A DNA stretch of 47,188 nt from assembly GCA_902806235.1 (NCBI GenBank), contig CADCVW010000083.1, forward strand, positions 1-47,188, written 5' to 3'. This DNA comes from an uncultured Sphingomonadaceae bacterium (GTDB lineage: Bacteria > Pseudomonadota > Alphaproteobacteria > Sphingomonadales > Sphingomonadaceae). Every line of letters begins with the position of its first letter. Within the stretch, counting starts at the first letter, position 1. The translations under genes were made by a program, and so were the position numbers. A model generated the notes under the pieces. The model saw only the letters and a list, made by a program, of their open reading frames with translations. It was not told where the DNA came from and did not search any database. Of this stretch, positions 16,839-24,061 are shown in pieces.

Positions 16839-16948
16839 CGTCGTCCCAGTGAAAGCTGGGACCGCCCTCGCGGGGGACCGCCCCGGCGCCGGCCGTCGCA
16901 GGAGGACGGCTCGCTTCGAGAGCGGTCCCAGCTTCCGCTGGGACGACG
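16839..16948 (+). repeat. Palindromic intergenic repeat, copy B (110 bp)
   Basis: Same family and orientation as 8457-8564. The left end has GTCCCAG-TGAAAG-CTGGGAC (7-bp hairpin), the centre keeps GGCCGTCGCAGG, and the right end has GTCCCAGC-TTCC-GCTGGGAC (perfect 8-bp hairpin). The outermost CGTCGTCCCAG and CTGGGACGACG are exact inverted copies. It occupies the gap between the divergent MFS and methyltransferase genes, about 90 nt upstream of the MFS start. No ORF or transposase is associated. Confidence 0.8.
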
Positions 16949-17052
16949 CTCCTGCCCGTTGATCGAGATCAAGCCCGCTTCCGCCCCGCTTGCCCCCGGG
17001 CAACGTTTTCGCCATGGCGCGCGTTCGGTCCGGGCGAGTTCAAGGAAAACAG

Positions 17053-17685
17053 ATGCCTCCTTCCTACGGTCAAGCGGCGCGCGCGCGCCCCCGCGCGCTC
17101 CGGCGCGCGCGCGACGCGTCGCGCCCCGGTCCCTGGGCGATGTTCTTCAAGGGCTTCCTCAAACACCCGGTGATGGTGGGCTCCGTGATCCCGTCGTCGT
17201 CGCAGCTGATCGACAAGATGCTGGCCCCCGTCGACTGGGCGAACGCCAAGGTGTTCGTCGAATACGGTCCCGGCGTCGGCACCTTCTGCCGCCCGATCCT
17301 CGATCGCCTGCCCGCCGACGCGCACCTGGTCGCGATCGACACCAACCCCGATTTCACCCGCTACCTGCGCCAGGACATCGCCGATCCCCGCTTCCACGCC
17401 GTCACCGGCTCGGCCGCCGACGTCGAGCGCATCCTCCTCGACCTCGACTTGGGCGCGGCCGACTACGTCCTGTCCGGCCTGCCCTTCTCCACCCTGCCCC
17501 CCGGCGTCGGCGACCGCATCGCGGCGGCGACCCGCGCCGCGCTGCGGCCCGGCGGCCAGTTCCTCGTTTATCAGTTCTCGCCCAAGGTTCGCGATTTCAT
17601 TGCGCCGCACTTCGCGCGGATCGAGCGCGGGTTCGAGTGGCTGAACGTACCGCCGGCGACGCTGTTCTGGGCGACGAAGGATTAG
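17053..17685 (+). CDS. SAM-dependent methyltransferase, PmtA/phospholipid N-methyltransferase-like
   Basis: A 210-aa protein. The SAM-binding motif VFVEYGPGVGTFCRPIL (near residue 70), the acidic end of strand 2 LVAIDTNPDF, and DYVLSGLPFSTLP fit the phosphatidylethanolamine N-methyltransferase/rRNA-adenine-methylase-like group, which makes phosphatidylcholine precursors in some alphaproteobacteria. The HPVMVGSVIPSS segment before motif I is also typical of that group. The start at 17053 is chosen because AAGGA lies about 7 nt upstream; in-frame 17014 and 16990 add Arg-rich residues of doubtful reality. It is convergent with the phospholipase-D-type gene, 16 nt away. Confidence 0.85.
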   Translation: MPPSYGQAARARPRALRRARDASRPGPWAMFFKGFLKHPVMVGSVIPSSSQLIDKMLAPVDWANAKVFVEYGPGVGTFCRPILDRLPADAHLVAIDTNPDFTRYLRQDIADPRFHAVTGSAADVERILLDLDLGAADYVLSGLPFSTLPPGVGDRIAAATRAALRPGGQFLVYQFSPKVRDFIAPHFARIERGFEWLNVPPATLFWATKD

Positions 17686-17701
17686 GGGGAGAGGACCCTT
17701 T

Positions 17702-18877
17702 CTATTCCTCGATCCCCAGGTTCAACCGCCGGCTCACGTTGTAGTCGAGCACGGACACGAGCCAGTGGCTCAACGTCCAGCGCACCACGTTGCCGACGCT
17801 CCGCCGCTTTTCGTAGTATTCGCGCGTGATCTCCCGGCTCCGCGCGCATTCGCCGTCGACGTAGGCGAGCGCCTGCGCCGCGAAGCGCGCGTCCTTTACC
17901 CGCACCATGATCTCGCAGTTGAGGAAGATGGAGCGCCGGTCGAAGTTGGCCGAGCCGACGTAGACGACGTCGTCGATCACCAGCAGCTTGGTGTGCAGCT
18001 TGGCCGCCCGGTACTCGAAGATGCGCACGCCGAAGCCGAGCAGCGTGCGATAGGTATGGCGCGCCGCGGCGATCGTCGCCGTGTTGTCGGAATTGGCGGC
18101 GGTGATTACCCGCGCCGCGCCGCGCCGCGCCGCGCCGCCGATGATGCGGAGGAAGGTGCGGCCCGGCCCGAAATAAGCGGCGACGAGGCACAGCCGCGAG
18201 GCGCGCGCCATGTCGAGCTTCGCCGCCTGCGCCCAGGCCGACAAGAAGCGCGTCGGCCCGCCCATCAGCCAGCGCAAGCTCCCGTCCTGCTCGCTGTGCG
18301 CTTCTAGGATTTCGTTCAGGCCGCGGGCCTTGGCGCGCCGCCCCTGCGTCCAGCCGTGCAGCGCGTCGAAATATTGCGCCAGCCGCGCCGCCGCCGGCCC
18401 TTCGATCAGCAGCCCGAGGTCGCGCCAGGCGTCGGGGTCGCGCGGCGCGGCGCCGAAATAGCCGTCCTCCACGTTGAACCCGCCGGTGAGCGCGACCCGC
18501 TCGTCGGCGATGGCGAACTTCTGGTGGTTGCGGATCAGGTAGCGTCGCCCCTTGGTCGGCTCGTAGCGGCAGAAAGCGGCCCCGCCGTCGCGCAGCGGCG
18601 CGAAAAAGGCGTCGTCGGCGTCGCTCGAGCCGAAGCCGTCGACCAGCAGCGCGACCTCCACCCCGCGCGCGCGCGCCGCGACCAGCGCGTCGCGCACCGC
18701 GCGGCCGGAGCGGTCGTCGGCGAAGATGTAGAAGACGAGCTTGAGGCTGCACTCCGCCCCCCCGATCAGGTCGAGCAGGGCGCGCAGCCGGTCGGGTCCT
18801 TCGGTGATCAAGGTGAGCTGGTTGCCCTCCACCTCGATCGGCGCGGGGACGTCGGCGGCGCGGGCGGCGGCGGTCAT
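17702..18877 (-). CDS. Phospholipase D superfamily protein, cardiolipin-synthase type
   Basis: A 391-aa protein with two intact HKD motifs: H118-x-K120-x4-D125 within NHQKFAIAD followed by TGGFN, and H295-x-K297-x4-D302 within HTKLLVIDD followed by GSANFDRRS. This pair, the length and the absence of N-terminal membrane spans best fit ClsB-like cardiolipin synthases, which join two phospholipids; general phosphatidyltransferase or phosphodiesterase activity is possible. The C-terminal [19 protein letters not shown] is amphipathic and could attach to the membrane. It neighbours the phospholipid-methyltransferase-like gene, consistent with membrane lipid metabolism. Confidence 0.9.
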   Translation of the reverse strand: MTAAARAADVPAPIEVEGNQLTLITEGPDRLRALLDLIGGAECSLKLVFYIFADDRSGRAVRDALVAARARGVEVALLVDGFGSSDADDAFFAPLRDGGAAFCRYEPTKGRRYLIRNHQKFAIADERVALTGGFNVEDGYFGAAPRDPDAWRDLGLLIEGPAAARLAQYFDALHGWTQGRRAKARGLNEILEAHSEQDGSLRWLMGGPTRFLSAWAQAAKLDMARASRLCLVAAYFGPGRTFLRIIGGAARRGAARVITAANSDNTATIAAARHTYRTLLGFGVRIFEYRAAKLHTKLLVIDDVVYVGSANFDRRSIFLNCEIMVRVKDARFAAQALAYVDGECARSREITREYYEKRRSVGNVVRWTLSHWLVSVLDYNVSRRLNLGIEE

Positions 18878-18926
18878 GCCCCGTCCTTGGCTCGCCCTCC
18901 CCCGCGGCGCAAGCGGGCCGGAATCC

Positions 18927-18955
18927 TTGACATTCCGACCTTCCCGCGCCTACCT
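18927..18955 (+). promoter_or_regulatory. Housekeeping-sigma promoter for rpoZ
   Basis: A perfect -35 TTGACA (18927-18932) is followed after exactly 17 nt by CTACCT (18950-18955), a -10 form that is acceptable for alphaproteobacterial sigma-70. Predicted transcription starts about 30 nt upstream of the rpoZ ATG at 18996. It is the best sigma-70-like promoter seen in the window. Confidence 0.7.
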
Positions 18956-18995
18956 CCCGCGCCTTCCATTCCCGCTAGAGCATCGGAGCCCGCCC

Positions 18996-19337
18996 ATGGC
19001 GCGCGTCACCGTCGAAGATTGCGTCGACAAAATCCCCAACCGCTTCGACCTGGTGCTTCTCGCCGCCCAGCGCGCGCGGCAGATCTCGGGCGGGGCCGAG
19101 GTCACCATCGACCGCGACCGCGACAAGAACCCGGTAGTCGCGCTGCGCGAGATCGCGGAAGAGACGGTGCGCCCGTCGCACCTCCATGAGGCACTGGTCG
19201 GCTCGCTCCAGCGCGTGCAGATCGACGACGACGACGAAACGGAGGAGCTGGGCTCGCTTTCCGCCTCCGCCGAAGCGCTGCGGCTCACCGCCGCCGCCCC
19301 GCCGCGCAACCAGCCGACGGGGGGCGATTACGAATAA
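18996..19337 (+). CDS. rpoZ: RNA polymerase omega subunit
   Basis: A 113-aa omega subunit, which assists assembly of the beta-prime subunit and, in many proteobacteria, contributes to ppGpp binding by RNA polymerase. The [20 protein letters not shown] start, LLAARARQIS-like helix and the [13 protein letters not shown] segment are diagnostic. The C-terminal part (about residues 75-113) is acidic then Ala/Pro-rich, as usual in alphaproteobacteria. GGAG lies 7 nt before the ATG and a strong promoter is upstream at 18927. Its stop codon overlaps the first codons of a YunG-type pseudogene. In many proteobacteria rpoZ adjoins spoT; here rsh is 8 kb away. Confidence 0.96.
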   Translation: MARVTVEDCVDKIPNRFDLVLLAAQRARQISGGAEVTIDRDRDKNPVVALREIAEETVRPSHLHEALVGSLQRVQIDDDDETEELGSLSASAEALRLTAAAPPRNQPTGGDYE

Positions 19338-19660
19338 GGCGGGGCTGGCGGCGCGGTTGCGCGCCGCCTGGAGCCGCGACACGGCGACGACGTGGCGCGC
19401 GGACAATCCCGCGCTCGGCCAGTGCAGCGCGACTGCGCTCGTTATCCACGACGCGCTCGGTGGCGCCATCCTGAAGACGCCGGCCGGCGGCGCGTGACAT
19501 TTTTACAACGAGGTCGGCGGCGAGCGCGTGGACTTCACCGCGTCGCAGTTCGATCGAACGCCGAACTATGAGGACGTGCCGAACAGCCGTGACGAAGCGC
19601 CGCTCGACACGTCCCCAGAGCCAATATGCCGCGCTGAAGGCGCGGGCGGGCCTCGGCTGA
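19327..19660 (+). pseudogene. YunG-like protein, disrupted by a nonsense codon and a frameshift
   Basis: Translating the stretch after rpoZ gives a recognisable YunG-family protein: WSRDTATTWRADNPALGQCS, then TALVIHDALGGAILKT, HFYNEVGGERVDFTASQFD and PNSRDEAPLDTSPE. Two lesions break it. A TGA at 19495-19497 stands where a Trp codon is expected before HFYN. One extra C near 19621 shifts the frame; reading past it gives QYAALKARAGLG and a natural stop at 19658-19660. The start may also be lost, since the frame overlapping the rpoZ end has ATT (19327-19329) where ATG might be expected. The function of the intact family is not known to me. It is convergent with the cyclophilin gene. Confidence 0.82.
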
Positions 19661-19663
19661 CCC

Positions 19664-20119
19664 CTACTCCACCCGCGCTTTGACGATCTTGCCCGGGTTC
19701 CGCGGCGGCTCGCCCTTGGGCAGCGCGTCCACGAACTCCATGCCTCCTTCGACCTGACCCCACACTGTGTACTGCCGGTCGAGGAAGCGCGCGTCGTCCA
19801 GGCAGATGAAGAACTGACTGTTGGCGCTGTTCGGGTCGCTGGTGCGCGCCATGGAGCAGGCGCCGCGGACGTGGGGCTCGCCTGAGAACTCGGCCTTGAG
19901 GTTCGGCTTGGACGACCCGCTCGTCCCCGTGCCCGTCGGGTCGCCGCCCTGCGCCATGAAGCCGTCGATCACGCGGTGGAACACCACCCCGTCGTAAAAT
20001 CCCTCGGTCGCCAGCTCCGTCAGCCGCTGGACGTGACCGGGCGCGAGGTCCGGCCGCAGGCGGATGAGGACGTCGCCGCCGCTGTCGAGGGTGAGAATGA
20101 GGCGCTGCGCGTCGGCCAT
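19664..20119 (-). CDS. Cyclophilin-type peptidyl-prolyl cis-trans isomerase
   Basis: A 151-aa cytoplasmic cyclophilin (no signal peptide), of the PpiB type, that speeds proline isomerisation during protein folding. Core motifs are intact: FYDGVVFHRVIDGFMAQGGD with the catalytic Arg in FHRV, MARTSDPNSANSQFFICL, and the VWGQVEGGMEFVDAL segment. The length matches short bacterial cyclophilins. It ends 3 nt from the YunG pseudogene's stop on the other strand and is divergent from mgtE across a 135-bp gap. Confidence 0.95.
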   Translation of the reverse strand: MADAQRLILTLDSGGDVLIRLRPDLAPGHVQRLTELATEGFYDGVVFHRVIDGFMAQGGDPTGTGTSGSSKPNLKAEFSGEPHVRGACSMARTSDPNSANSQFFICLDDARFLDRQYTVWGQVEGGMEFVDALPKGEPPRNPGKIVKARVE

Positions 20120-20254
20120 GGCGGGGGTGAACTCCTGTTGGGTGAAGGGGGGCAGCTAGGGAGCGCGGTGGCCGATGTCGAGCACGCCGCGCGCCTCGAC
20201 TTCGCCCCGCCCCCGCCCTAGAGCGCGCCCGGAGCCTGAGCGGAGGGAGGGCAG

Positions 20255-21655
20255 ATGGCGGACGGCGAAGCCCCCCACGCGCGCGAAGGCGCGCGCCACG
20301 ACGCCGAGGACCGGCTGCGCCCGGACTATGTCGACGCGGTGCTCGCGGAGGTCGAAGCCGGTCGGCCCGAGCGCGCCCGGGAGCTCGCCGCCCCGCTCCA
20401 CCCCGCCGACCTCGCCGACCTGTTCGAGCTGACCCCGTCCGACGAGCGTCCCGCGCTCGCTGCCGCCCTCGGCCCCCTGCTCGACGGCGAGGTGCTCGCC
20501 GAAATGAACGACTACGTCCGCGAGGAGCTCGTCGACGCGCTCGACCCGCGGGAGGTGGCGCGGCTCACCGAGGAGCTCGACACCGACGACGCGGTCGCCA
20601 TCATCGAGGACTTGGAGGAGGACGAGCGGCGCGCCGTGCTGCGCGCCCTCGGTCCCGACGACCGCGCGGCGATCGAGCAGGCGCTGACCTACCCGGAGGA
20701 GTCGGCCGGGCGGCTTATGCAGCGTGACCTGCTCGCGGTGCCGCCACACTGGAACGTCGGCCGGGTGATCGACTGGCTCCGCGCCGGCGAGGGGCTGGCC
20801 GACGACTTCTGGGAAATCTTCGTGGTCGACGCGGGCCACCGCCCGATCGGCACCATGCGCCTGTCGCGCCTGCTCCGCGCGCGCCGCGAGGTGCTGGTCA
20901 GCGACATGATGCAGCGCGAGCAGACGCTGATCCCCGTGCTGATGGACCAGGAGGAGGTCGCGCTCCGCTTCCAGAAGTACGCGCTGATCTCCGCCGCGGT
21001 GGTCGATGAGGCGGGCCGGCTTGTCGGCGTGATCACCGTCGACGACATTGTTCATATCATTCAGGAGGAAGCGGGCGAGGACGCACTGCTGCTGTCAGGC
21101 GCGGGCGAGGGCGACATCAACGAGCCCTTGTTCGACGCCTACCGCAGCCGGGTGCGCTGGCTGATCGCCAATCTGGGGACGGCGCTGGTCGCGGCGTCCG
21201 TGATCGCCATGTTTGAGGGCGCGATCACCGAAATGGTGGCGCTCGCCGCGCTGATGCCGATCGTTGCGGGCGTGGGGGGCAACGCGGGGACGCAGACGCT
21301 CGCCGTCACCGTGCGCGCGCTCGCCACTAACCAGCTCGCCCGCTCCAACATGGGCCGCGCCGTCGCCCGCGAGGTTCGCGTGGCGTTGCTGAACGGGGTG
21401 ACGGTCGCCGCCCTGCTGGGCTTGGGCGTGGCGGCGCTGCTCGGCAACGTCCAGCTGGGGCTGGTGATCGCCGCGGCCATGCTGATCAACATCATGGTGG
21501 CGGGGCTCGCCGGCGTGCTGGTGCCCTTGGCACTCGACCGCGCGGGCGCCGACCCGGCGGTGTCGTCCTCCGTGTTCGTCACCATGGTGACCGACTCGAT
21601 GGGTTTCTTCGCCTTCCTCGGGCTGGCAGTCGCGTCGGGGCTGGTCGGCCGCTAG
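20255..21655 (+). CDS. mgtE: Magnesium transporter MgtE
   Basis: A 466-aa inner-membrane Mg2+ channel/transporter. In order: an acidic N-domain with helical repeats (about residues 40-150), a CBS pair (about 155-280, including VPPHWNVGRVIDWL and GVITVDDIVHII), a plug helix, and five C-terminal membrane segments (about 295-466) with the pore-forming PIVAGVGGNAGTQTLAV. MgtE closes when cytoplasmic Mg2+ occupies the N and CBS domains. GGAGG lies just upstream of the ATG. I looked for a magnesium riboswitch in the 135-bp leader and saw none. The stop codon overlaps the stop of the DUF2807-like gene. Confidence 0.96.
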   Translation: MADGEAPHAREGARHDAEDRLRPDYVDAVLAEVEAGRPERARELAAPLHPADLADLFELTPSDERPALAAALGPLLDGEVLAEMNDYVREELVDALDPREVARLTEELDTDDAVAIIEDLEEDERRAVLRALGPDDRAAIEQALTYPEESAGRLMQRDLLAVPPHWNVGRVIDWLRAGEGLADDFWEIFVVDAGHRPIGTMRLSRLLRARREVLVSDMMQREQTLIPVLMDQEEVALRFQKYALISAAVVDEAGRLVGVITVDDIVHIIQEEAGEDALLLSGAGEGDINEPLFDAYRSRVRWLIANLGTALVAASVIAMFEGAITEMVALAALMPIVAGVGGNAGTQTLAVTVRALATNQLARSNMGRAVAREVRVALLNGVTVAALLGLGVAALLGNVQLGLVIAAAMLINIMVAGLAGVLVPLALDRAGADPAVSSSVFVTMVTDSMGFFAFLGLAVASGLVGR

Positions 21656-22338
21656 CGCCCGCAGGTCACGGCACCCGAGCCCCGCGCCTGCACCTCGCAG
21701 GCGGACTCGCCCGCGACCTCCACCGTGCCCGTCCCCGCCGCGACGACTTTCGCGGAGCGCCGCGCGCGCAGCCGCGCCACCCCGCTGCCGTCCATCGCCA
21801 CCGTCGCGTCGTCCGCTTCCAGCGCTCCGGCGTCCACCGTGCCCGAACCTTGCAGCGCGACTGACAGCTGCTTCGTCCGCCCCGCCGCCGCCACGCGCCC
21901 CGTGCCCGACACGTGGAGCAGCAATCGGTCCGCTTCCACCGCCCCCGCCTCGATCGCGCCCGAACCGCCGACCAGCAGCTCCGCCAGCGCGCCGCGGACG
22001 CGGTCGAGCTGGAGGCTCCCCGCCCCCAGCACGCGGACGCCGCGGACGGCGGGGGCGCCCACGCGCAAGGTGACCGGCCCGTCCACCCGCGCCGCCTCGC
22101 CCCATCGCGTCGCCTTGGCGCGGATGACGAGCGTGCTCCCCTGCACCTCCACCGACACGGCGTCGAGCGCGCGCGCATCGCCCTGTGCCACCGCACTCGG
22201 CGCCACCCCGCTCCACACCTCTACCCGATACGGCGCGTCAAGCCGGATGCGGTCGAAGCTCGTCACGCTGAACCCGCGCTCGGCGGCTCCCGCGGGGGAA
22301 GCGAGCAGGAGGAAGGCGAGGAGGGCGCGGCGGGTCAT
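21652..22338 (-). CDS. Exported DUF2807/GIN-domain-like beta-solenoid protein
   Basis: A 228-aa protein with a signal peptide (MTRRALLAFLLLASPAGA) and a body of short repeats carrying Gly-Ser/Thr-Gly turns: GAGSLQLDRV, GGSGAIEAGAV, SGTGRVAAAG, GSGTVDAGAL, GSGVARLRA. This pattern fits the putative auto-transporter adhesin head (GIN, DUF2807) domain, a right-handed beta-solenoid of unknown role in the envelope. The start at 22338 is preferred over 22359 because GAGG lies 8 nt upstream. It directly follows the LytM endopeptidase gene on the same strand. Confidence 0.85.
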   Translation of the reverse strand: MTRRALLAFLLLASPAGAAERGFSVTSFDRIRLDAPYRVEVWSGVAPSAVAQGDARALDAVSVEVQGSTLVIRAKATRWGEAARVDGPVTLRVGAPAVRGVRVLGAGSLQLDRVRGALAELLVGGSGAIEAGAVEADRLLLHVSGTGRVAAAGRTKQLSVALQGSGTVDAGALEADDATVAMDGSGVARLRARRSAKVVAAGTGTVEVAGESACEVQARGSGAVTCGR

Positions 22339-22361
22339 GCCGCCACCCTCGGCGCTCATGG

Positions 22362-23837
22362 TTAAGGCTTCGTCACCGCCGCCAGCAACGCGGCGAGCCG
22401 CGCCTTGACCTGCGGCAGGTCGCTCGACGGCGCGGCCGCTGCTGGCGGAGCCATCGCCCCGAACTGCACCCCCGCCGGGTCCACCGCGCGCCCGCCCAGA
22501 TAAGCCTCGTAGTGGAGGTGCGGCCCCGTCGACAGGCCGGACGAGCCGACGAAGCCGATCACCTGCCCCGCCGCGACCGCTATGCCCTCGTCCACCGCGT
22601 AGCTGCTGAGGTGCGAGTAGCTGGTGCCCAGCCCGCCGCCGTGCGCCAGCCGCACCTGGCGGCCGTAGCCGCCGGACCAGCCGACGCGCACTGCCACGCC
22701 CGCCGCCGGGGCGCGGATCGGCGTGCCCCAGCCCGCGCCGAAGTCCATCCCCTTGTGCATCCGCACGAAGCCCAGGATCGGGTGCCGCCGCGGCCCAAAG
22801 CGCGAGGTCACCCGCCCCGGCACGGGTCGGATCGAGCCGCCGAAGGAGGCGGAGGCGGCCGCCCCCTCCGCGACTGCCGGCGGCTTCCCGTCCGCGTCCG
22901 CCCAGCCCCCGCGCCACCGCACCAGCCGGAGGCTCCGCTCGCCCTCGCGCTGCAGGCCCGCGTAGAGCAGCGCGCCCTGGCGCGCCTCGCCCGTCTCCGC
23001 GCGCGCCTGCTCCACGATCATGTCGAAACGGTCGCCCGGCCGAAGCTCGCCGACGTCCAGATAGCTCCCCAGCGCGCGCAGCCAATCCTGCACCGCGCGC
23101 CCGCCCGCGCCCGCCGCGCCCGCGGACAGGAAGAAGCCCTCGCCGACCGCTCCCCCGATCCGCGCCGGCCGCCGGTCCACCGCCACCGGCGTCCGCCGCA
23201 GGACGAGCGCCCCTTCCGCGCGCTCCACGCCGAGCTTCAGGTCGAGCCCCGCCCGGAACTCCAGGGACAGCAGCGGCCGCGCCACGCCGCGCCCGGCGCG
23301 CCGGCCCAGCACTACGCGCATGGGTGTGCCGGCCGCCAGCGCGTCCAGCCGCACCGCTTCCGCTACCAGCGCCGCCGCGCGCGCCGCCTCGTCCGCGCCC
23401 ACCCCGGCGCGGGTCAGGCCCGCGGCGAAACCCGCGCCCGGGACCAGCGCCGCAATCAGCTCCACCCGCGCGCGCTCGGGCGCCGCCGGCAAATCCTCGA
23501 CCGCCGCGGTCGCCGCCATGCGCCGCCCCGTGCGCCCCCCGTCGCGCCCCGGCGCGATGGCGAGGCCCGCTACCTCCCGCCGCGCTTCCTCCCCCCAGCC
23601 GCGCGGCCCGCCGCCGTCCAGGGGACCGAAGCGCGGCGCCCCGGCGAGCGCCGTCCCGCACAAGGCGAGGCAGGTGAAGAGGCCGCGCCACCAGCGGGGC
23701 GAGCCGACGTCCTGCGCGAGGTCGACGACGACGTCGAAGCGCGGCGGCGGCGCGGGAACGAAGGACACCGGCGCGCGCAGCACGGCCGCGCCGCCCAGCC
23801 CCAGCCCCGTTCCCCGTCCGAACCCCCGCGCGTACAT
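22362..23837 (-). CDS. M23 (LytM) peptidoglycan endopeptidase-like protein
   Basis: A 491-aa envelope protein with one membrane segment near residues 50-67 (GLFTCLALCGTALAG), a long Ala/Arg-rich middle region with an OapA/LysM-like stretch (YLDVGELRPGDRFDMIVE), and a C-terminal LytM domain (about residues 350-460). Zinc-site motifs are intact: HKGMDFGAGWGTPIRAPAAG, SYSHLSSY and GPHLHYEAYLGG. It probably cleaves peptide cross-links in the periplasm or activates amidases. The N-terminus before the membrane segment is Arg/Pro-rich, and no good ribosome binding site precedes the ATG at 23837, so the true start may be internal. Confidence 0.88.
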   Translation of the reverse strand: MYARGFGRGTGLGLGGAAVLRAPVSFVPAPPPRFDVVVDLAQDVGSPRWWRGLFTCLALCGTALAGAPRFGPLDGGGPRGWGEEARREVAGLAIAPGRDGGRTGRRMAATAAVEDLPAAPERARVELIAALVPGAGFAAGLTRAGVGADEAARAAALVAEAVRLDALAAGTPMRVVLGRRAGRGVARPLLSLEFRAGLDLKLGVERAEGALVLRRTPVAVDRRPARIGGAVGEGFFLSAGAAGAGGRAVQDWLRALGSYLDVGELRPGDRFDMIVEQARAETGEARQGALLYAGLQREGERSLRLVRWRGGWADADGKPPAVAEGAAASASFGGSIRPVPGRVTSRFGPRRHPILGFVRMHKGMDFGAGWGTPIRAPAAGVAVRVGWSGGYGRQVRLAHGGGLGTSYSHLSSYAVDEGIAVAAGQVIGFVGSSGLSTGPHLHYEAYLGGRAVDPAGVQFGAMAPPAAAAPSSDLPQVKARLAALLAAVTKP

Positions 23838-23894
23838 GAAGGACGCTGTGTCAGGGCAGGGTTAACACGGGTCTAAGGGAGGGAACCTAGAGGA

Positions 23895-23998
23895 GTGCCC
23901 ATCCCTAGCCCTTCCCGGAAAGCCGGGCAGGGGACTGCGCAGTCCACGCGCTGCGGTGTTCCCATCCCAGCTTTCCGGGAGGGTTTAGGGGTGGGCAC
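23895..23998. repeat. 104-bp imperfect inverted repeat
   Basis: The two ends mirror each other over about 33 nt. The left end carries GTGCCCATCCCTAGCCC then TTCCCGGAAAGC; the right end is the inverse, ending in GGTTTAGGGGTGGGCAC. The centre is about 38 nt and includes CTGCGCAG. It fills most of the 224-bp gap between the divergent M23 and helicase genes, so it could form a large hairpin or cruciform there. No ORF is associated. It is similar in size to the repeats at 8457 and 16839 but differs in sequence. Confidence 0.75.
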
Positions 23999-24061
23999 TT
24001 CTACCTTCTTCCCCACTCCCCTGTTGCCTTCCTCCCCGCCCGTGCCAATCTCCCTTCCGAT

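Noticed and set aside
19495-19497. In-frame TGA as a selenocysteine or readthrough codon in the YunG-like gene
   Set aside because: The position is expected to be Trp, no SECIS-like hairpin was noticed right after it, and a second lesion downstream favours decay.
20120-20254. Magnesium riboswitch (M-box) upstream of mgtE
   Set aside because: The gap is only 135 bp, GC-rich and without the expected conserved segments.
21652-23691. One continuous 679-aa minus-strand frame covering two genes
   Set aside because: Only its last 228 residues make sense (the DUF2807-like protein). The remainder is out of frame with the M23 peptidase, which has real motifs in another frame.
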